Source of the DNA: Pseudomonas nicosulfuronedens
Lineage (GTDB): Bacteria > Pseudomonadota > Gammaproteobacteria > Pseudomonadales > Pseudomonadaceae
Assembly: GCF_005877905.1 (NCBI RefSeq)
Contig: NZ_SWDV01000019.1
Location: forward strand, 100,942-164,941
Length of the DNA stretch: 64,000 bases
Reading direction: 5' to 3'
The notes under the pieces: model-generated
What the model was told of the DNA's origin: nothing
The model's input: only the letters and a program-made list of their open reading frames with translations
Database searches by the model: none
In this document: positions 21,193 through 32,709 of the stretch, one piece after another
Position numbering within the stretch: the first letter of the stretch is position 1
Layout: every line of letters starts with the position of its first letter
Position numbers and translations under genes: made by a program

Positions 21193-22269
21193 ATGCGCCC
21201 GCTCGTCGCCCACGTCGATCTAGCCGCCATTCGCCACAACTACGCCGTCGCCAAGCGCTGCGCGCCCGGGCGTGAAGCCTTCGCGGTGGTCAAGGCGAAC
21301 GCCTATGGGCATGGCGCGCGGGAGGTGGTGAGCTGCCTGCACGACGAGGCCGACGGCTTCGCGGTGGCTTGCCTGGAAGAAGCCGCCGAAGTGCGCGCGC
21401 TGCACGCCGGCGCCCGCATCCTGCTGCTGGAGGGCTGCTTCGAGCCGGCGGAATACCTGATTGCCGCTCAGTTGCGCCTGGACGTGGCGGTGCAAGGCCC
21501 CGAGCAGGCCCAGGCACTGCTCGCCGCACAGTTGCCCAGCGCGCTCAATGTGTGGATGAAACTGGACACCGGCATGCACCGCCTGGGCTTCTCGCCCGAA
21601 GCGCTGCGTGACTGGCATCCGCGCCTGCGCCAGGCGCCACAGGTGGCCGAGCTGAACCTGATGAGCCACTTCGCCAACGCTGATCTGCGCGGCGACGAAC
21701 TGACCGAAGATCAGGTGGCCTGCTTCCTCAGCGTGCTGGACCTGGATTTCGACCAGCGTTCGCTGGCCAACTCCGCCGCCGTGCTGACCATTCCCGCCGC
21801 GCACATGGACTGGGTTCGCCCCGGCATCATGCTCTACGGCGCCACGCCCTTCTCTGACATCGGCGCCGCCGAGCTGGGCCTGCGCCCGGCCATGAGTCTG
21901 GAAGCGCAACTGATCGCCGTGCGCGAGGTGGCGGTGGGGGAAAGCGTTGGTTACGGCGCGACCTGGGTGGCCGAGCGACCTTCGCGTGTCGGCACCGTGA
22001 GTTGCGGTTATGCCGATGGTTATCCGCGCCACGCACCGAGTGGCACGCCGGTGCTCGTGGGGGGCCAGCGCGCCGCGCTGGCCGGCCGCGTGTCCATGGA
22101 CATGCTGGCCGTGGACCTGACCGATTTGCCCGAGGCCGCCGTTGGCGACCGCGTTGAGCTGTGGGGCGTCAACCTGCCGGTGGACGAGGTGGCGGCCCAC
22201 GCCGGGACTATTGGCTACGAGCTGTTGACCAAGGTCACCGCCCGTGTGCCGCGTCGCTACCGCAGCTGA
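21193..22269 (+). CDS. alr: Alanine racemase
   Basis: 358 aa, fold type III PLP enzyme making D-alanine for peptidoglycan. The PLP lysine is K34 in FAVVKANAYGHG; the opposite catalytic tyrosine lies in SVGYGATWVAE; MKLDTGMHRLGF and RVSMDMLAVDLTDL are further family blocks. The housekeeping (dnaB-adjacent) copy rather than the catabolic dadX type is suggested by context. Its stop abuts, with no gap, the stop of the convergent diguanylate cyclase gene. Confidence 0.95.
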   Translation: MRPLVAHVDLAAIRHNYAVAKRCAPGREAFAVVKANAYGHGAREVVSCLHDEADGFAVACLEEAAEVRALHAGARILLLEGCFEPAEYLIAAQLRLDVAVQGPEQAQALLAAQLPSALNVWMKLDTGMHRLGFSPEALRDWHPRLRQAPQVAELNLMSHFANADLRGDELTEDQVACFLSVLDLDFDQRSLANSAAVLTIPAAHMDWVRPGIMLYGATPFSDIGAAELGLRPAMSLEAQLIAVREVAVGESVGYGATWVAERPSRVGTVSCGYADGYPRHAPSGTPVLVGGQRAALAGRVSMDMLAVDLTDLPEAAVGDRVELWGVNLPVDEVAAHAGTIGYELLTKVTARVPRRYRS

Positions 22270-24147
22270 TCAGGCGCGGTCTTCGCTTTCCAGCCATTCG
22301 TTTTCCTGCCAGAGCTCGCTGGTCTCGCCAGCGGCCTCGCTGGCCATGGCGTAGGCTGCTCGACCGTTGCCCTTCACTTCGTAGAGCGCCTGGTCGGCGG
22401 CCTTGTAGAGCTTGCTGAACTGCATCGCGTGGCTGGGGTAGATGGCCACGCCGATGCTCGGCGTGACGCGCAGTTCCAGCGTTTCGAACTTCACCGGCCG
22501 CGACAGTTCGTTGAGGATGCGGCAGGCGATCTCCTTGGCGTGGCCTTCGGCGTCGGGCCCCGAGATCAGTGCCGCGAACTCATCGCCGCCCAGGCGCGCC
22601 ACGCAATCGCTCCCGCGCACGCACTGGCGCAGGCGATTGCCGACGTTCTGCAGCATGAAGTCGCCGGCGTCGTGGCCGTGGCTATCGTTGATCGGCTTGA
22701 AGTGGTCGAGGTCAATCAGCATCAGGGCCAGGGTCTCGCCGTTCTGCTGGGCGCTGGCCAGGGCGTGCTCGGCGTGTTCCACCAGGTAGCGGCGGTTTGG
22801 CAGGCCGGTCAGCGGGTCATAGTGCGCGGCGTGCTGCAGCTGCACTTCCCGTTCGCGCAGCAACTGGTTGCTCTGGGTGAGTTCGGCGGTGCGCTCGGCC
22901 ACGGCGCTCGCCAGGTCCTGCTGGGCGCTCTGCATCAGGGTCAGGCGTGCGCTCTTCTCGCGGTCAGCCTGTTCCAGCGCCTGGGCGCGTTCGCGCTTGA
23001 GGCCCTGGATGCGGGAGGTGAGGGCGAAGGAGAACAGCACCGACTCCAGTGCCACGGCGATGGGGAAGATGTACGAGGTTAGCGGTGACGGCTGCACCAG
23101 GCCTGTCGCGCGCATCACCGAGATGCTCACGCTGGTCAGCACCAGGCCGAAACCGAGCAGGTAGAGGAAGGCCGGGAACGAACCCTGGCGCCAGCGCACC
23201 AGGGCGCCGCCCAGGGCGGCAGGCACGCCGATCAGGGTGATGGCCACCAGCATCCAGCCGGCCACGCCGCGCAGACCCAGGGCGCCGACGATAATGGTCA
23301 GCCCATAAAGCGCGCAGTTCAGGTTCAGCAGCCAGTGCGACCAGCGAACGTGGCGGCGGGTCTGCAGCAGGGTGATGGTGAAGCGGTGCACGCACAGCCC
23401 CCAGAGCGAGGGCAGGGTGATGCGGTCGAGCCACCAGGGTACCGGGTGATCCGGCCAGAAGTACTCGAAGCCATGGCCGGTCATGCCCAGGCTGAACAGC
23501 AGCGCGCTGGCGGTGGTCAGCACGTACCAGAAGTACGCCGGGTCGCGCAGAGTCAGCAGGATGAACAGGTTGTACAGCAGCAGTGCGGCGATCAGGCCGT
23601 AGATGAAGCCGAGGAACAGGCTGGTGTCGGCGCGGTGGTCCTGCAGGTCGTCCAGCGACCAGATGCGCAGCGGGAAGGAGTTGCCGGCCGGGTCCTGGAC
23701 GCGGGCATAGATGCGCACCGGGCCGGTGCCTTCGGGCAGGTGGAAGAGCGGCCGGCGGTAGTCACGGTCGCGGCCCCCGGCGAAGGGCACGGCCTCGCCG
23801 GAGAGTACTACGCGGTAATTGCCCTGGGCGTCGGGTAGGTAGAGGCGCAGGTCCATCAGGTTGACCGCGTCGACCTCCAGCCACCAGCCGCCCAGCGGCG
23901 AAATGCGGCGATCCAGGTCCAGGCGCAGCCACCAGCCGTCGGGGCTCTGGCCGACACTGGTGCGGCCGTTGGCCGGAACGAAGTCGCGGCTCGCCTGCAC
24001 GGCTTCCAGCGACAGTGGCCCGTCACGTTCCTGCAGCAGTTCGAGGTGATCGTTGAGCCAGGCGCCGCTGGCCTTGTCGTCCAGTTCGAAGGCTAGCGCC
24101 GTGTGGCAGAACAGCAGGGTAAGCAACAGCACGATGGCACGACGCAC
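22270..24147 (-). CDS. Diguanylate cyclase with 7TM-DISM sensor
   Basis: 625 aa from GTG 24147, preferred to GTG 24156 because GGGAG then has 8-nt spacing. A signal peptide (residues 1-20) leads a periplasmic 7TMR-DISM extracellular domain (to about 175), seven transmembrane helices (about 180-380), a short coiled coil, and a GGDEF domain with intact active site RLGGDEFAAL and an upstream I-site RGSD five residues before it, so synthesis of c-di-GMP with product inhibition is predicted. No EAL domain. Sequence and position resemble the P. aeruginosa protein beside alr. Ligand unknown. Confidence 0.9.
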   Translation of the reverse strand: MRRAIVLLLTLLFCHTALAFELDDKASGAWLNDHLELLQERDGPLSLEAVQASRDFVPANGRTSVGQSPDGWWLRLDLDRRISPLGGWWLEVDAVNLMDLRLYLPDAQGNYRVVLSGEAVPFAGGRDRDYRRPLFHLPEGTGPVRIYARVQDPAGNSFPLRIWSLDDLQDHRADTSLFLGFIYGLIAALLLYNLFILLTLRDPAYFWYVLTTASALLFSLGMTGHGFEYFWPDHPVPWWLDRITLPSLWGLCVHRFTITLLQTRRHVRWSHWLLNLNCALYGLTIIVGALGLRGVAGWMLVAITLIGVPAALGGALVRWRQGSFPAFLYLLGFGLVLTSVSISVMRATGLVQPSPLTSYIFPIAVALESVLFSFALTSRIQGLKRERAQALEQADREKSARLTLMQSAQQDLASAVAERTAELTQSNQLLREREVQLQHAAHYDPLTGLPNRRYLVEHAEHALASAQQNGETLALMLIDLDHFKPINDSHGHDAGDFMLQNVGNRLRQCVRGSDCVARLGGDEFAALISGPDAEGHAKEIACRILNELSRPVKFETLELRVTPSIGVAIYPSHAMQFSKLYKAADQALYEVKGNGRAAYAMASEAAGETSELWQENEWLESEDRA

Positions 24148-24344
24148 GACAGGCACTCCCTGGCCTGGGCGCGATGGCCAGGCGTACTGCGGATAGTGGC
24201 TGAAGTATAGCCATATGATGGCATTGGCAATCTACCGTACGCCGGTTAAATCTGAGCTCGATAGTCGGATTTGTACACTTTTTGTGCTATATTCCGCGCC
24301 CGCGTTTTTCCGCGAACCCTACTAGAGATACCCCGGTGCCCGTG

Positions 24345-26594
<2,250 letters not shown>

Positions 26595-26615
26595 GTCATT
26601 GTTTGCTGCAGTCGA

Positions 26616-26651
26616 GAAAAGGCGTGCACGCTAAGCGGTCACGCCTTTTTC
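26616..26651. terminator. Bidirectional terminator between ygiQ-family and hemerythrin genes
   Basis: Stem GAAAAGGCGTG/CACGCCTTTTTC with a 13-nt loop. It ends the rightward transcript and, read leftward, overlaps the last codons and the stop of the hemerythrin gene, which lies in the loop. Confidence 0.8.
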
Positions 26652-27041
26652 GCGAAAGAAGCCCACGTAGGCCTTGTCGACCTTCAGGATATGGTGGATC
26701 AACCAGGCCTTGAGCAGCTCCAGCGCCTCGACCGAGACGACTTCGCCATCCTCATGGCGGTACAGCAGGTCGATGATCTGCCGGTTGAAGCGGTCATGCT
26801 CGGCCTTGTGCGCCTCCTCTTCGGGGTAGCCCAGGCGCTGGAACAGCACTTCCTCGACGATGAAGTGATTCATCGTGTACTCCACCAGTTGCTCCAGCAG
26901 CTCGCCGATGGGCTGACCCTCGCCATCCGGGCCGTTCAGGCTGTCGTACAGCGCGTTGGTGAGGTCGACCAGCCAGCGGTGCTGTTCATCGATCCGTTCG
27001 ATTCCGATCACGAACTCATCGTTCCAGGGCATGAAGCTCAT
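26631..27041 (-). CDS. Bacteriohemerythrin
   Basis: 136-aa single-domain di-iron O2-binding protein. The ligand set is complete: H21 (DEQH), H59 and E63 (NHFIVEE), H78 and H82 (AHKAEHD), H117 and D122 (HHILKVD). ATG 27041 follows AAGGAG at 7 nt. Roles proposed for relatives include oxygen delivery and sensing; none can be chosen here. The stop codon lies within the loop of the shared terminator. Confidence 0.93.
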   Translation of the reverse strand: MSFMPWNDEFVIGIERIDEQHRWLVDLTNALYDSLNGPDGEGQPIGELLEQLVEYTMNHFIVEEVLFQRLGYPEEEAHKAEHDRFNRQIIDLLYRHEDGEVVSVEALELLKAWLIHHILKVDKAYVGFFREKGVTA

Positions 27042-27219
27042 CCGTGCACTCCTTGGGGGTGGAAGCGCAGATCATCCCGATCCGCCACCGCGAAACAGTG
27101 ACGTCAATCAATCAAAGTGCGATGTGTCTGAAGGGCTGGCGTGGCGTGGGATGTAGGAGTATTCTCGGCCTCAATTGGTACGATAGTTCCATATGATAAA
27201 AACAAGACCGGAGCCCGCC

Positions 27220-28467
27220 ATGCGTCTCGCTACCCTCTCCCTTCTCGCACTCTCTGTCGCCCTGGCCGCCTGCGGCGAAGGTGACAAGCCCACCGCCGCC
27301 GTCAGCAGCGATTTCCAGAAAGACCTGCAGGCCCGCCTGATCAAGGCCAAGGCCGGTGATGTCATCGACATTCCTGCAGGCACCTACCATCTGGACCGCA
27401 GCCTCAGCCTGAAGGTGGATGGCGTGACCATTCGCGGCGCTGGCATGGACAAGACCATCTTGAGCTTCAAGAACCAGAAGGCTGGCGCCGAAGGGCTGTT
27501 CGTCGACGCCTCCGACTTCACCATCGAGAACCTCGCCATCGAGGACACCAAGGGCGATGGCCTGAAGGTCATCGGCGGCAAGAACATCGTCATCCGCAAC
27601 ATCCGCACCGAGTGGACCAACGGGGCCTCCACGGAAAACGGCGGCTACGGCATCTACCCGGTGCAGACCGAGAACACCCTGCTCGAAGGCAACGTCGCCA
27701 TCGGCGCCTCCGACTCGGGTATCTACGTCGGCCAGTCGCGCAACGTGGTGGTGCGCAACAACCGCGCGGAGCGCAACGTCGCCGGCATCGAGATCGAGAA
27801 CACCATCGGCGCCGACGTCTACAACAACGTCGCCACCGACAACACCGGAGGCATCCTCGTCTTCAACATGCCCAACCTGCCGCAGCCGGGGCGCGGCACC
27901 CGCGTCTTCGACAACGATGTACAGGGCAACAACCACGAGAACTTCGGCCACAAGGGCACCCCGGTGGCCAGCGTGCCGGCGGGCTCTGGTGTGGTGGTGA
28001 ACTCCAACGACGATGTGGAAATCTTCAACAACAAGATCGGCAACCACAAGACCGCCAACGTCATCGTCAGCAGCTACTTCAGCACCGGCTATTCGGACAA
28101 GGCCACGCAGCCGAACTTCGATCCGTACCCCGAAGGCATCTTCATTCATGGCAACACCTTCGGCCCCGGTGGCGACAGCCCCGACCACCTGGAGCTCAAG
28201 GCGCTGAAGATCGCCAAGTTCGGCCTCAATGGGCGTCTGCCGGACATCCTCTGGGACGGTTACTTCAACGAGAAGAAACTGGTCGACGGCAAGCTCCCCG
28301 AAGCCCTGGCCATCTGCATCGACAACGGCAATGCCGGCATCGTCAACGTCGATGGCCCCAACGGCTACAAGAACATCAGCACCGACATCAGCTCGCACCA
28401 GTGCAAGCTCAAGCCGCTGCCGAAAATCGAACAGGCCGGCCTGGGTGAGAAGGGCAACAAGGCATGA
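27220..28467 (+). CDS. Parallel beta-helix lipoprotein (TIGR03805-like)
   Basis: 415 aa from ATG 27220 with GGAG upstream. Lipoprotein signal with lipobox LAAC (mature N-terminal Cys in ACGEGDKP). The body is a right-handed parallel beta-helix: repeated NNxAxxNVAGIEIENT-type coils (NTLLEGNVAIGASDSGIYVGQS, NVVVRNNRAERN, DVYNNVATDNTGGILVFN). It pairs with the di-heme cytochrome gene downstream, whose ATG overlaps its stop; the two families are known to occur together. The substrate is unknown; carbohydrate-active-like folds are common but no catalytic residues are assigned. Confidence 0.85.
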   Translation: MRLATLSLLALSVALAACGEGDKPTAAVSSDFQKDLQARLIKAKAGDVIDIPAGTYHLDRSLSLKVDGVTIRGAGMDKTILSFKNQKAGAEGLFVDASDFTIENLAIEDTKGDGLKVIGGKNIVIRNIRTEWTNGASTENGGYGIYPVQTENTLLEGNVAIGASDSGIYVGQSRNVVVRNNRAERNVAGIEIENTIGADVYNNVATDNTGGILVFNMPNLPQPGRGTRVFDNDVQGNNHENFGHKGTPVASVPAGSGVVVNSNDDVEIFNNKIGNHKTANVIVSSYFSTGYSDKATQPNFDPYPEGIFIHGNTFGPGGDSPDHLELKALKIAKFGLNGRLPDILWDGYFNEKKLVDGKLPEALAICIDNGNAGIVNVDGPNGYKNISTDISSHQCKLKPLPKIEQAGLGEKGNKA

Positions 28468-29600
28468 TGAAACCCGCTTCGTTCCTGTTGTCGCTCGCCC
28501 TGGCCGCTGCCCTTGCTGGTGCACTGGCCGGGTGCGGGCAGGAGAGCAAGCCGCGTTATCAGCCCGAAGGCGGCGACTACCCGGAAAAGCTCAGCGGCTG
28601 GGGCATGTTGCACCTGGCGGACGGCCATCTGACGCCGACCGCCGAGGTGCTGCCCTACGACCTGAATACCTCGCTGTTCACCGACTACGCGCACAAGCTG
28701 CGCACCGTGTGGATGCCCGAAGGGCAGTCGGCGCAGTATGCCGAGGACCGCTTCGACTACCCCGTCGGCACCGTGCTGACCAAGACCTTCTATTACCCCA
28801 AGGACGCACAGGGCAACCTGCTGCAGAACAGCCAGGACGACCGTGACCCGAAGGCCGGGCTCGACATGGCCAAGGTCCATCTGGTGGAAACCCGCGTACT
28901 GGTTCGGCAGAAGGACGGCTGGGCGGCGCTGCCCTACGTGTGGAATGCCGACCAGAGCGAAGCGACCCTGGAGCTTGCGGGCGACAGCCCGGCACTGGAG
29001 TTGACCGCCGAGGACGGCAAGAAGACCGCCTTCACCTACATGGTGCCGGACGCCAACCAGTGCTCCGAATGCCACGCCGAGCAGAAGGGCGGCGGTATCG
29101 CCCCGCTGGGACCCAAGGCACGGCACCTGAACAAGGATTTCGCCTACGCCGAAGGCAACGACAACCAGTTGCAGCACTGGCAGGCGCGCGGTTTCCTCAA
29201 GGGCCTGCCGGCGCTGGCTCAGGTGCCGCAGAACGCGCTGTGGGGGCATCCGCGTCCCGGTGAGGATCTGGAGAATCAGGCGCGCAGCTACCTCGACGCC
29301 AACTGCTCGCACTGCCACAACCCCAAGGGGGCAGCGCGCACTTCGGGCCTGCACCTCGACCCGCATACGCCGGTCTCCATTGCCTACGGCCTGTGCAAAC
29401 CGCCAGTGGCGGCGGGCGGCGGCACCGGCGGGCGACTCGAAGACATTCACCCCGGCAGCCCGGAGAAATCCGTGCTCAGCTACCGCGTCGGCAGCGACAA
29501 ACCCGGCGACATGATGCCCGAGCTGGGCCGCACCCTGGTGCACCGCGAGGGGCTGGAACTGCTCAACCGCTGGATCGCCTCGCTACCCGGCGACTGCTAG
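28464..29600 (+). CDS. Di-heme c-type cytochrome lipoprotein (SO2930 family)
   Basis: 378 aa. Signal peptide with lipobox LAGC. Two c-heme sites: CSECH at residues 200-204 and CSHCH at 281-285, so it is a periplasm-facing di-heme protein. The N-terminal half (SGWGMLHLADGHLTPTAEVLPYDLNTSLFTDYA, PVGTVLTKTFYYP) matches the SO2930/HNE_0200 family that accompanies the beta-helix protein. ATG 28464 overlaps the upstream stop, showing translational coupling. An electron-transfer or oxidative function coupled to the beta-helix partner is inference. Confidence 0.87.
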   Translation: MMKPASFLLSLALAAALAGALAGCGQESKPRYQPEGGDYPEKLSGWGMLHLADGHLTPTAEVLPYDLNTSLFTDYAHKLRTVWMPEGQSAQYAEDRFDYPVGTVLTKTFYYPKDAQGNLLQNSQDDRDPKAGLDMAKVHLVETRVLVRQKDGWAALPYVWNADQSEATLELAGDSPALELTAEDGKKTAFTYMVPDANQCSECHAEQKGGGIAPLGPKARHLNKDFAYAEGNDNQLQHWQARGFLKGLPALAQVPQNALWGHPRPGEDLENQARSYLDANCSHCHNPKGAARTSGLHLDPHTPVSIAYGLCKPPVAAGGGTGGRLEDIHPGSPEKSVLSYRVGSDKPGDMMPELGRTLVHREGLELLNRWIASLPGDC

Positions 29601-29609
29601 TGGAATAGC

Positions 29610-29635
29610 GCCCGGAGCCCGCCAGGGCTCTGGGC
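29610..29635. repeat. Hairpin after the cytochrome gene
   Basis: Inverted repeat GCCCGGAGCCC/GGGCTCTGGGC with GCCA loop and one mismatch, 9 nt after the stop. No T-tract; possible Rho-type 3' end structure. Confidence 0.4.
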
Positions 29636-29710
29636 TGCGCATTGCGACGAGCAAACGGCTGGGGCCGTGCTAGCGTTCATCTGGTCCCTTTCTCTCGCAG
29701 GTGCGCTTCC

Positions 29711-30562
29711 ATGGACGATACGAACATCATCAATGTGGGTACGGAGAAGATCAACGCACTGTGGGCGACGGTTTCGCAGTACGCGCTCGCTTTCGGTGTG
29801 AAGATCCTCGTAGCCATTCTCTTCTGGGTTCTCGGCCGCTGGCTGATCACCTTCGCCGTCAATCTGGTGGAAAAGGCACTGGCCAAGCAGAGCGTCGATC
29901 CGACGGTCCTGCGCTATGTCGGCTCCTTCATCACCGTCACCCTGAACATCCTCCTGGTCGTCGGTATCCTCGGTTACTTCGGCGTGCAGACCACCAGCCT
30001 CGCCGCGCTGATCGCTGCCATCGGCCTGGCCATCGGCATGGCCTGGTCCGGACTGCTGGCGAACCTTGCGGCCGGTGGGTTCATCATCGTGCTGCGGCCA
30101 TTCAAGGTCGGTGATTTCATCACTGCTGGCGGCGTCACTGGCACCGTCAAGGAGATCGGCCTGTTCGCTACGGCAATCAATACGCCGGACAACGTGATGA
30201 CCCTGGTGGGCAACAACAAGATTTTCAGCGACACCATCCAGAACTACACCCACAATCCCTACCGCCGCGTGGAACTCAAGGCGCAGCTCTCCGGCGCTGC
30301 TGATTGGCAGGCTGCCGCTGCGGTGCTCAAGCAGCGCATCGCGGCGATCCCCAATGTGCTGAGCGACCCGGCGGTGGATGTGGAGATCCTCGAGTTCAAC
30401 CTCGTCGGCCCCGTGCTGGCGGTGCGCCCCTACTGTCACAACGACAACTACTGGCAGGTCTACTTCGACACCAACCGCACCATCAAGGAAGCCCTGGGCA
30501 CCGACTTCCCGGCACCGATGCCGGCGCAGACGGTGATCGTGCAGCAGTCGGCGAACAGCTGA
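29711..30562 (+). CDS. Small-conductance mechanosensitive channel, MscS family
   Basis: 283 aa from ATG 29711; an in-frame start at 29642 would lie in the intergenic hairpin region. Three N-terminal transmembrane helices, the pore-lining TM3 with the glycine/alanine pattern SLAALIAAIGLAIGMAWSG then LLANLAAGGFIIVLRPFKVGDFI, and the cytosolic beta and vestibule domains to the C-terminus. Length equals E. coli MscS (286). Relieves hypo-osmotic pressure. A strong terminator follows. Confidence 0.94.
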   Translation: MDDTNIINVGTEKINALWATVSQYALAFGVKILVAILFWVLGRWLITFAVNLVEKALAKQSVDPTVLRYVGSFITVTLNILLVVGILGYFGVQTTSLAALIAAIGLAIGMAWSGLLANLAAGGFIIVLRPFKVGDFITAGGVTGTVKEIGLFATAINTPDNVMTLVGNNKIFSDTIQNYTHNPYRRVELKAQLSGAADWQAAAAVLKQRIAAIPNVLSDPAVDVEILEFNLVGPVLAVRPYCHNDNYWQVYFDTNRTIKEALGTDFPAPMPAQTVIVQQSANS

Positions 30563-30578
30563 CGGCTCCCGCTCCTGC

Positions 30579-30608
30579 AAAGGCCACCGCAAGGTGGCCT
30601 TTTCTTTT
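30579..30608 (+). terminator. Terminator after mscS-type gene
   Basis: 10-bp stem AAAGGCCACC/GGTGGCCTTT with GCAA tetraloop and tail TTTCTTTT. Confidence 0.85.
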
Positions 30609-30811
30609 CCCGGTGAGAATTGATCGGCTGGGACCGATGGTGTGTCGGCCCCGATAAGTGGTCTGGTGTATCGGACGCAGTCCTAGTCGCACGCCTGATC
30701 TCGTTTGGCTGGCGGACTTTTCCCGTCGATCTCCCAGCAAATGTCTGGCTGACCACCCCGCGCTGTGCCTTGCACCCTTGAGGCTCATTCCTCAGCGGTG
30801 AGGCGATCAAC

Positions 30812-31285
30812 ATGGCGGGCGGCAAGCAGAGCGAAGGGTTCACCCTGGTGGAGGTGCTGGTCTCACTGCTCATCCTCGGCATTGGCCTGCTGGGGCTTGC
30901 GGGGTTGCAGAACGTCGGCATCAGCGCCGGCTACAGCGCGCTGCAACGCTCCCAGGCATCCTGGCTGGCCAGCGAGATGGCCGACCTGCTGCGTGCCAAT
31001 CCGGACGCCGCCCATGCCGGTGCCTACGACACGAACTTCGTCGACGCCGCTGCTGGGTGCCCGAAAGGCGGTGGTTCGACGCGTGCGCAGCTCGATCTCG
31101 GCCAGTGGCAGGCCGATGTCTGCGAGACGCTCGGCGGATCGGGTAGCGGCTCGGTGCAGGTGCTCCACAGCGGTGATCAGTACAGCGCGGTGATCGCCGT
31201 GCGCTGGAACGACCGGCGGGCTCGCGAGCGCCTGGGTGAGGCTGGAAATGCCTGGGAAACCTTCACCTATCGGGCGGGCCTCTGA
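30812..31285 (+). CDS. pilV: PilV-like type IV minor pilin
   Basis: 157 aa. Type III prepilin leader: cleavage by PilD expected at SEG|FTLVEVLVSL with Glu at +5, then a hydrophobic helix (LILGIGLLGLAGLQ). First gene of pilV-pilW-pilX-pilY1-pilE. The size and the LLGLAGLQ feature fit PilV. No fimT or fimU precedes it, unlike the P. aeruginosa cluster. The 250 bp upstream hold the mscS terminator and no recognised gene. Confidence 0.85.
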   Translation: MAGGKQSEGFTLVEVLVSLLILGIGLLGLAGLQNVGISAGYSALQRSQASWLASEMADLLRANPDAAHAGAYDTNFVDAAAGCPKGGGSTRAQLDLGQWQADVCETLGGSGSGSVQVLHSGDQYSAVIAVRWNDRRARERLGEAGNAWETFTYRAGL

Positions 31286-31286
31286 C

Positions 31287-32225
31287 ATGCACCAGCGCGG
31301 GCTTTCGCTGGTCGAGCTGCTGGTGGCCATGGCGCTCGGCTTGCTGCTTCTGGCGGGCGTTATCCAGGTCGTCCTGAGCAGCAAACGCAGCTACCAGAGT
31401 GGCGTTGCCCTGGCCGAGTTGCAGGAGAGCGGCCGCTTCGCGCTGGAGGCCATGGCGCAGGACCTGCGCAATGCTGGGTTCACTGGCGCCTGTGCCGCTG
31501 GGCTGGTCAATGCCAGTGGCATCGATGACGCGCAGTACGCCGTGGAGCAGTCGCCAATCGAAGGGTACGGCACGGGAATGTCGGCGTCCGCCTGGGTGCC
31601 TTCCGGACGCCTGGCGAACACTGATGCGGTGCTCCTGCGCCATGCGTCCGAGCCTGTTCTCGAGGCACGTTCGATCAGCGCAAACCGAGTGCTCCTCACC
31701 TCATCGAGTGCGGTCGCCGGGGCCTTCTATCTGCTCAGCGATCAGCAATCCTGCCTGCTGCTGCGCAATGCCGGGAACGCGGCGAGCCTGTTGGCGGATC
31801 GTTCGCTTGAGCACTTCCTGGCGTTCGCGACGCGGGTCTACCCGTACCGCTACGCGATCTACTGGATCGGCCGTGGCGTCGATGGGACGCCGGGGCTGTT
31901 CGTGACGGATAACAGCCAGACCTCACTCAAACCGAACACCGAAGAACTGGTGAACGGTGTCGCCGGCATGAGCCTGCGCTATGGCGTGGCTGGGGCCGGC
32001 AGCGAGGCGGTGTCGGCCTACAAGGCGGCGCGGGAAATGACCGCTGGCGACTGGCAGAGGGTACGTACGGTGCGTGTCAGCCTGCTGCTGCAGAGTCAGG
32101 CCCGCGAGGTCGACGAAGCGCCGAAGTCGCTGGTGTTCGACGGCCGCACCCTCGCACCGAATGCAGAGCGAAGGCTGCGGCTGGTGATGAGCAGCACCAT
32201 CGCACTGCGTAATCCACCGCGGTGA
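31287..32225 (+). CDS. pilW: PilW-like type IV minor pilin
   Basis: 312 aa from ATG 31287, immediately after the pilV stop; an earlier in-frame start at 31236 would overlap pilV. Leader MHQRG|LSLVELLVAMALGLLLLAG with Glu+5. The large C-terminal region (cysteines in TGACAAG and QQSCLLL) matches PilW in size and pattern. PilW works with PilV, PilX and PilY1 at the pilus tip. Confidence 0.85.
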   Translation: MHQRGLSLVELLVAMALGLLLLAGVIQVVLSSKRSYQSGVALAELQESGRFALEAMAQDLRNAGFTGACAAGLVNASGIDDAQYAVEQSPIEGYGTGMSASAWVPSGRLANTDAVLLRHASEPVLEARSISANRVLLTSSSAVAGAFYLLSDQQSCLLLRNAGNAASLLADRSLEHFLAFATRVYPYRYAIYWIGRGVDGTPGLFVTDNSQTSLKPNTEELVNGVAGMSLRYGVAGAGSEAVSAYKAAREMTAGDWQRVRTVRVSLLLQSQAREVDEAPKSLVFDGRTLAPNAERRLRLVMSSTIALRNPPR

Positions 32226-32239
32226 ACGAGAGGTCGACG

Positions 32240-32695
32240 ATGCGCCATAAATCCGAGCGCGGCGCGGTGCTGCTGGTCTCGCTGGTCATGCTGTTGCTGC
32301 TCACCCTCATCGGTCTGGCGGGCATGCGCATGGTGCAACTGGAAGAGCGCATGGCCGGCAACCTGCGTGACCGACAGATGGCCTTTCAGGCAGCGGAAGC
32401 GGCACTGCGCGCAGGGGAAGCGGCTGCACTGGAGCGCTATCGGCACGACGGCCCCATGGCCTCCATCGACGATGCCAAAGGAGTGGTTGATGGCTTTTCC
32501 GAGAGCTCGGCGAAGCCGGCCTTCCGGCTGCGCTTCTTGCGCTGGCTGGCCAGCGAAGGGCTGGAAGTCGGCAAGGGCGGCTCGACCCGTGGTGTCGCTA
32601 TCGAGGTGCGCGCCGAAGGCTTCGGCGCACGTCGCCAACCCTCGGGGGAGCCGGTTTCCAGCGTCCGGCTGAGCAGCGTCTATTTCATCCGTTAG
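32240..32695 (+). CDS. pilX: PilX-like type IV minor pilin
   Basis: 151 aa from ATG 32240, which has GAGAGG at proper distance; a GTG at 32222 overlapping the pilW stop is an alternative. Leader ERG|AVLLVSLVMLLLLTLIGLAGMRM lacks Glu at +5, as is usual for PilX. QAAEAALRAGE is the family's post-helix block. Confidence 0.83.
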   Translation: MRHKSERGAVLLVSLVMLLLLTLIGLAGMRMVQLEERMAGNLRDRQMAFQAAEAALRAGEAAALERYRHDGPMASIDDAKGVVDGFSESSAKPAFRLRFLRWLASEGLEVGKGGSTRGVAIEVRAEGFGARRQPSGEPVSSVRLSSVYFIR

Positions 32696-32709
32696 CTGAC
32701 AGGAAGGAG

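Noticed and set aside
24271..24293. Sigma-70 promoter TTGTAC...TATATT before the ygiQ-family gene
   Set aside because: The spacer is 11 bp, too short; the TATATT may be a -10 but no matching -35 was found.
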